From: Candidatus Sabulitectum silens | Lineage (GTDB): Bacteria; Fermentibacterota; Fermentibacteria; Fermentibacterales; JCC-6 | NCBI GenBank assembly: GCA_001875255.1 | Contig: MJAN01000001.1 | Location: 124,001-188,000 of the forward strand | DNA length: 64,000 bases | Direction of reading: 5' to 3' | In this document: in pieces, positions 59,425 to 64,000 of the stretch | Layout: each line of letters starts with the position of its first letter | Position numbering within the stretch: the stretch's first letter is position 1 | Program-made: the position numbers and the translations under genes | Notes under the pieces: model-generated | Told to the model about the DNA's origin: nothing | Seen by the model: only the letters and a program-made list of their open reading frames with translations | The model's database searches: none

Positions 59425-60504
59425 TCAGCAGCGGGCTATGAGGGCTATTCTTCGGTCTTTCCCCAGGTCGCCCCCGGAGAAGAAAACCGTGCTTCCGCCG
59501 GATTCGATGACAGCCTCGATAACCTCGTCCACAGCGTCATCTATAACGTCGGGCCTGTCCGGGTCGTCAGCCGGGGATATTCCTCCGCCGGACCGGTCCG
59601 CCACCGCAGGATAGTGGAAACCTTCCTCCACCATCAGGATCTCGCCCCTGCCTTCCCGGGAGGCGGTCCAGATCTCTTCCATGGATGAGATGAGCCGACC
59701 CTTCTCCTCCGCCGCCTGCATTTTCTCACGGGCTTCTTCCCTCTTTTCTTCAAGGTGCTTCCGTACCAGCAGCCAGGCTTTCCTACCCAGCTCATCCTCG
59801 GATGCCTTGTCGAAGTTGCCGTTCATGGTGCCGGCAACGGGAACATTTGAAATGGTGGCGAAAACCGAGGCGAACTTTTCAATTCCGAAGATGAAAAGGG
59901 GCAGGGGGTCCTTTCGGTGTATTTCCTCGAAGGAGTCCCTTATGTCACGGAAGAACTGAAGATGGTACTCATCCCGGATCTTTGACTTCCTGATCCCCCG
60001 TCCCCGGGGCACCAGGGGTTTCCCAGCCTCTTCGGAGTACTCCATGGGGAAGGGTTCTTCGGTGAATTCCGCAAGGCTTTTCAGGTGGCCCTGGAAAAGC
60101 CTTGTCGGGCGTTTGCTGAGGATCAGCAGCCAGTACCTTTCAGAGCGGTTCATGGTATGGACGAGTTGGCTGGTGTGGAAGGTCTCGTCGACGACCAACC
60201 GCTCCTCAGGGGCAAAGGGCAGTTTGTAAACCCTGTGCATCCCTTCGTTGGCGAAAATTGCCAGCCCTTCCCCGTTCATGTTGTGATCGATGGATTCAGC
60301 CGCCGCTGCAAGATTGCTGAGAACACCAGCCGCCTGCTCCCTGTCGGTCTCCTCCAGAAGCCTTTTCTCCACCCTGGAAAGCAGGTTCTTGAGCAGAATG
60401 GGATCCTGCCTGTTGTCCGGGAATGTTTTGTGTGTGGGGAGGGTTATTGATACAGCCGGATAGCCGCTCTGCTCCCGGAGATACTTGAGATCCTGTCTGT
60501 TCAT
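59425..60504 (-). CDS. baeRF family 3-like protein (bacterial eRF1-related)
   Basis: A 359-residue protein matching the bacterial archaeo-eukaryotic release factor-like family: GYPAVSITLPTHKTFPDN, NRSERYWLLILSKRPTRLF, FIFGIEKFASVFATIS and the C-terminal STVFFSGGDLGKDRRIALIARC. The central-domain catalytic GGQ of true eRF1 is not seen. It is thought to act on ribosomes, but no experimental role is known to me. Intact, and divergent from the next gene. Confidence 0.75.
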   Translation of the reverse strand: MNRQDLKYLREQSGYPAVSITLPTHKTFPDNRQDPILLKNLLSRVEKRLLEETDREQAAGVLSNLAAAAESIDHNMNGEGLAIFANEGMHRVYKLPFAPEERLVVDETFHTSQLVHTMNRSERYWLLILSKRPTRLFQGHLKSLAEFTEEPFPMEYSEEAGKPLVPRGRGIRKSKIRDEYHLQFFRDIRDSFEEIHRKDPLPLFIFGIEKFASVFATISNVPVAGTMNGNFDKASEDELGRKAWLLVRKHLEEKREEAREKMQAAEEKGRLISSMEEIWTASREGRGEILMVEEGFHYPAVADRSGGGISPADDPDRPDVIDDAVDEVIEAVIESGGSTVFFSGGDLGKDRRIALIARC

Positions 60505-60644
60505 GGCAACCGCCTTCCGTCCTGTTGTTCCTTTTGTAAAGATACCTCTGCAGGGCCGTGACGGTCAATTATGGGGAATCAGCCGTGAGGTTTTCCCCGG
60601 AGGGGGTATGGTTTATGCTTAACGGTCAGAAGGAGGAAAAGTAA

Positions 60645-61502
60645 ATGTTGAAAAAACCATTGTGCTTATCTGTGATCCTTGCATTGTCACCTTCGGCCTT
60701 CGGAGCCATGGATGAGCCGGTGATCCATGTGTCCGGCTTCGGGGAGAGCATGCTTCTCGCCGGAAGGAGCGTCCTTGTGTGGAAGGGTACACCCGGTGAG
60801 ATCCATGCCGATGAGCTCGGTTGCCACAGATTCTACCGGCCTGTGGAATCACCCCTTGGCGACGCCGTCGCCTGTGGGCCGGTTCCGACGAAGGAGAAGG
60901 GGTGGTGGTGGTCCGCACCGACGGCCATGGCTTCATGGGCCCATGGGAGAAGGCGGGACTGCCCTGCTGGGATAACTCCGGGAACCTCTGGTTCACCGCC
61001 GACGGCGAGCTTCTGCGAAACGGAGAGTCAACCGGGCAAAACCTTACTGCCCATCACATTTCCCTTTCGCCCGGCGGAGAAACGGTGGTTTTCACCGACA
61101 GGGGGGACAGGCTCCTCCTGATGGAAGTTGCCACCGGGGCCGTTGACACCCTGTCCACCCACTACCGGTACTACGCGCCCATCTTCACCTCCCGGGGCGA
61201 TATCATTTCTCCCTCTGGACGGGGGCATCATACATTACCGGGAGGGCGAACCTGTTTACATTGACCACGGCGAACACCCTGTATGGTGGCGGGAAAGGGA
61301 AGCCCTGATCTATGTGAAGACCACCGACGACGGCCACAGGATAACTTCATCGGATATCTGGATGTGGACCGAAGGTGGAGGTTCGGAAAGCCTTGGCGAA
61401 ACACCGGACATAATTGAGGTCAATCCGGCGCCCTCTGCCCGTGGAGTCCTGTATGTGGACCTGGCCACCGGCCGGGCGGGGTTCAGGGGGGTCCCCAGGT
61501 GA
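60645..61502 (+). CDS. Exported TolB-like beta-propeller protein, two frameshifts
   Basis: A signal peptide (KPLCLSVILALSPSAFGA) is followed by WD40/TolB-like blades: ESMLLAGRSVLVWKG, LPCWDNSGNLWFTADGELL, ISLSPGGETVVFTDRGDRLLLM, YYAPIFTSRGDIIS and REALIYVKTTDDGHRI. Breaks lie near 60880 and 61210. It overlaps the amidase start. Predicted periplasmic; role unknown. Confidence 0.65.
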
Positions 61503-62835
61503 ATATCAGCCGGTTCATTCCAGCGGTTCTTGTGCTATACTCCCTAGCCCCCGCCTGGACAGTGTGCATAGACCCCGGCCACGGAGGTTCCGAGCCCGGC
61601 GCAAGCGGTTCCTGGTACCTTGAGAAGGATGCCAACCTGGATGTTGCCCTGGGCGTCCTTGACATCCTCAACGGTGTCCCCGGCTGTGAGTGGGTGGGGA
61701 TGACACGAACCGGGGATCAGACAGTTTCCCTGGCCGGAAGGGTGGCATACGCCAACCAGAACGGTTTCGACCGCTTCATGTCCATACACGAGAACGCCTT
61801 CAATACTCAGACCCAGGGAACCGAGACCTTCTGCTACTCACTTGACCCTGGAACCCAGGGCTATCAGCTGGCCTCGACTGTGCAGAGCGGAATACTCTGG
61901 GCACACGGGTACACCGACAGGGGAGTAAAGGACGGAAGCTGGATCTATGTGGTGGCCAACACCAGCATGCCGGCGATACTGGGTGAGGGTTCCTTCATCG
62001 ACTACGATGTGAGCTGGAACGAGTCATACCGCTACTACATCAACTGGGAGGATCACATCGGAAGGCAGGCATATGCCTATGCCCAGGCCATTTGCGTGCA
62101 CATGGGTTCCACTCCACCTCCCTACGATCCCGGGGGGATAGTTGTGGACAACCTGTCTTCGGGCTTTTCCGTGAATTCAGAAGCCCAGTGGAATACCGGT
62201 TCATATGGGAATCCCTGGGGAGAGGACTACCGCTGGAGTTCCGCGGTGAATCAGGCAGACTGGGCCAGGTGGATCCCGGAGCTTCCGGAGCCGGGCTGGT
62301 ATGAGGTCTCAGTCTGGTACACCCAGGGGGCAACCGGGCGCCGGACGCGGTTTACACCGTAACCCACGGCGGCGGTGAAACACAGTACACCGTGGACCAG
62401 ACCCAGAACGGCGGTCAGTGGAACCTCCTGGGAGGTTTCCCCTTCGAGGAGGGCACAGCCGGGTACGTAACCCTTTATGAGGCAGGAGCATCGGATGACA
62501 GGGTCGTGGTGGCCGACGCGGTGAAGTTCGAGCTATCCTCCACAGGCGTTTCATCCGAGGCTTTCCAGCCCCTGCCCCCGGAATGCCGCCTGGCCGCGGC
62601 GCCCAATCCCGCTTCAAGCTTCACCATCACCCTTGATCTTTCCCGGGAGGCCGAAATGACCCTGGAGGTCTTCGAGCTGTCCGGCAGACTGGTAAAAACC
62701 CTTTCAGGAGGGACCCTCCTCCCGGGGGAGCACACCTTCGCCTGGGATCCGGAAGACCTCCCCGCCGGGGTATATCTTGTCAGGGCGAACTCCGCTCACT
62801 GGAACGCAACGGAAAGACTGGTGCTGGTGAGGTAG
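61499..62835 (+). CDS. Secreted N-acetylmuramoyl-L-alanine amidase with C-terminal sorting domain, one frameshift
   Basis: A signal sequence precedes an amidase_3 domain: VCIDPGHGGSEPGASG (zinc His), a glutamate after EKDANLDVA, SIHENAFN (second His region) and AILGEGSFIDY (catalytic Glu). A Golvesin/Xly-like beta domain follows (IVVDNLSSGFSV, EPGWYEVSVWY, ADAVKFEL). The C-terminus (AAPNPASSFTITLDL, ELSGRLVKTL, LPAGVYLVRAN) is the FCB type A sorting module. The break is near 62335. It may be exported for peptidoglycan attack on other cells or for self wall turnover. Confidence 0.85.
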
Positions 62836-62837
62836 GC

Positions 62838-63289
62838 TCAGGAATTGAGTTTCCACAGGGTGTGGTTCAGGACCGAAGCGAAGCTCACCCAGAGGAGATA
62901 GGGCACGAAAAGGGCCCCCGCAGCCGGCCTTACCCTCCAGAAGAGTATCATGGTGGCAAGGATGAGGCCCCATAGAAGTATTATCTCAAAGAAGGCCAGA
63001 TCCGGTCTGTTCAGCCCGAAGAAAAGCCATGACCACAGGGCGTTCAGGACCAGCTGAGCAATGAAGAGATACAGCCCGGTAGAAAAGCCCCGTTCCCTCC
63101 AGACCATCCATACGGCTATTCCCATGAGTATGTAAAGCAGGGTCCAGACCGGTCCGAAGAGCCACCCTGGAGGGTTCCAGGAGGCTTCTCCAGTTCCTGA
63201 TACCACTGTCCCGGGGGAAACCTGGAACCTATGAAACCGGCGCTCATGGAAACCGCTATCCATACCGCAAGAACGATCCATGTCTTCAT
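62838..63289 (-). CDS. tspO: TspO/MBR family membrane protein, one frameshift
   Basis: Five predicted helices with family motifs: [37 protein letters not shown] region, LFIAQLVLNALWSWLFFGL and LFVPYLLWVSFASVLN. TspO binds porphyrins and modulates oxidative stress or tetrapyrrole metabolism. The break is near 63180. The ATG at 63289 overlaps the stop of the upstream epimerase gene. Confidence 0.9.
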
Positions 63290-64000
63290 AACAGCCACCC
63301 GGACCGGTAGTAATCCTCTATGCCCTTCTCTATGGTGTAAGAGGGAAGGAACCCGATGGCTTCCCCGGCCAGGCTCATGTCGCAGGTGGTGTCGTTCTGG
63401 TAGTTGCCCTGGAAGGGATTCTCGATGTACTCCGGGGTTCTGTGAAGACCCATGTTCTCGTTCAGCAGCTCAACAACCCTGTTGAAGGTGGTTGCCCTGC
63501 CGGAGCCGCAGTTCACCACACAGCTTTCCAGGGCTTCCGCCGCAAGGAGATTTGCTTGAACCACATCCTTCACGTAGATGTAATCCCTTTTCTGTTCGCC
63601 ATACTTGAACAGCCGGGGGTTTCCAGACTTCATCTGACCGGCGAACTGGTGGATCATGGTGGACCTTGTGCCCTTGTGGTTCTCCCTGGGGCCGTAAACG
63701 TTGCAGTACCGCAGCCCAACGGTTACCATCCCCGGGAACTCCTTCTGGAGTGATTCCGCCGCCTCCTCGAGGAGCTTCTTGGACTCGGCATAGGGTGTGT
63801 TCAGGTCGAAGGGGCCATCCTCGGTATATGGCGCAGGGTTCCTTCCGTAAACCGCGGTGGACGAGGCGTAGACTATTCGCCTGCACCCCTGAGAGGCCAC
63901 ATGACGGAACAGGTGCAGGGACCCCTCGAGGTTGCCGTGGAGCATCTCACGCCTGTCCATCATCCTGGTGCTGTTTATGGCCGCCTGGTGGAACAGCACA
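63286..64000 (-). CDS. NAD-dependent sugar-nucleotide epimerase, C-terminal part (cut by window edge)
   Basis: An extended SDR: VYASSTAVYG, the catalytic YAESK (YxxxK), LRYCNVYGPRE and KRDYIYVKDVVQANLLA. The C-terminal NPFQGNYQNDTTCDMSLA region resembles HldD (ADP-heptose 6-epimerase). UDP-glucose 4-epimerase is an alternative. The Rossmann N-terminus lies beyond 64000. It overlaps tspO by a few bases. Confidence 0.8.
   Translation of the reverse strand, partial: VLFHQAAINSTRMMDRREMLHGNLEGSLHLFRHVASQGCRRIVYASSTAVYGRNPAPYTEDGPFDLNTPYAESKKLLEEAAESLQKEFPGMVTVGLRYCNVYGPRENHKGTRSTMIHQFAGQMKSGNPRLFKYGEQKRDYIYVKDVVQANLLAAEALESCVVNCGSGRATTFNRVVELLNENMGLHRTPEYIENPFQGNYQNDTTCDMSLAGEAIGFLPSYTIEKGIEDYYRSGWLL

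Overview
The window is G+C-rich bacterial chromosome, densely packed on both strands, with very short gaps and many ATGA/TGATG stop-start overlaps. Several traits point to a fermentative, anaerobic member of the FCB superphylum, possibly Fermentibacterota-like. These are two secreted proteins with type IX-like C-terminal sorting domains, a TonB-dependent receptor, an archaeal-type AspRS, a SAM-II-class riboswitch, butyrate kinase/phosphotransbutyrylase, methylmalonyl-CoA mutase and a PerR/rubrerythrin/superoxide reductase locus. The phylum is inferred from gene content only. I recognised no tRNA, rRNA, CRISPR array, IS element or prophage.

Layout. 1-1679 (-) holds part of uvrA. 1942-5660 is dnaK-grpE-dnaJ plus a small membrane protein, followed by a TPR protein (-) and a transcarboxylase-type carboxyltransferase. 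A SAM-II-like riboswitch with terminator precedes metK-(EnvC-like)-holB-ricT-metG, then two membrane metalloproteases and a C25-type protease. 17.7-27.5 kb carries an O-antigen ligase-like protein, a PPIase-like lipoprotein, a beta-propeller protein, the buk-mcm pair, aspS and a lipoprotein. 28.4-32.6 kb is an oxygen/NO defence operon: perR, rubrerythrin, superoxide reductase, ferritin, FprA, Hrb-like flavin reductase-rubredoxin and a TM1266-type regulator. 34-41.7 kb has ornithine aminotransferase, a TetR regulator with a double operator facing a TonB-dependent receptor, a hybrid histidine kinase and lysine 6-aminotransferase. 41.9-49.5 kb runs ptb-rpiB-wecB-transglutaminase lipoprotein-ribD-ribE-ribBA-ribH-nusB. 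49.6-58.4 kb has phosphoesterases, a SelD selenoprotein with an in-frame UGA and a fused Cys-rich N-terminus, an amino-acid permease, a nucleotidyltransferase and a third class-III aminotransferase. The end holds beta-propeller proteins, a baeRF3-type protein, a secreted amidase, TspO and a sugar-nucleotide epimerase cut by the window edge.

Metabolism. The carboxyltransferase and mutase fit the methylmalonyl-CoA route. Ptb and Buk give ATP from butyryl-CoA-type thioesters. Three class-III aminotransferases and an APC permease suggest amino-acid fermentation.

Data quality. About forty genes, including essential ones, are split by single-base frameshifts. Every junction I checked closely is repaired by restoring one base, usually in a short homopolymer. 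These look like consensus deletion errors rather than pseudogenes, so each split gene is annotated as one locus with approximate break positions.
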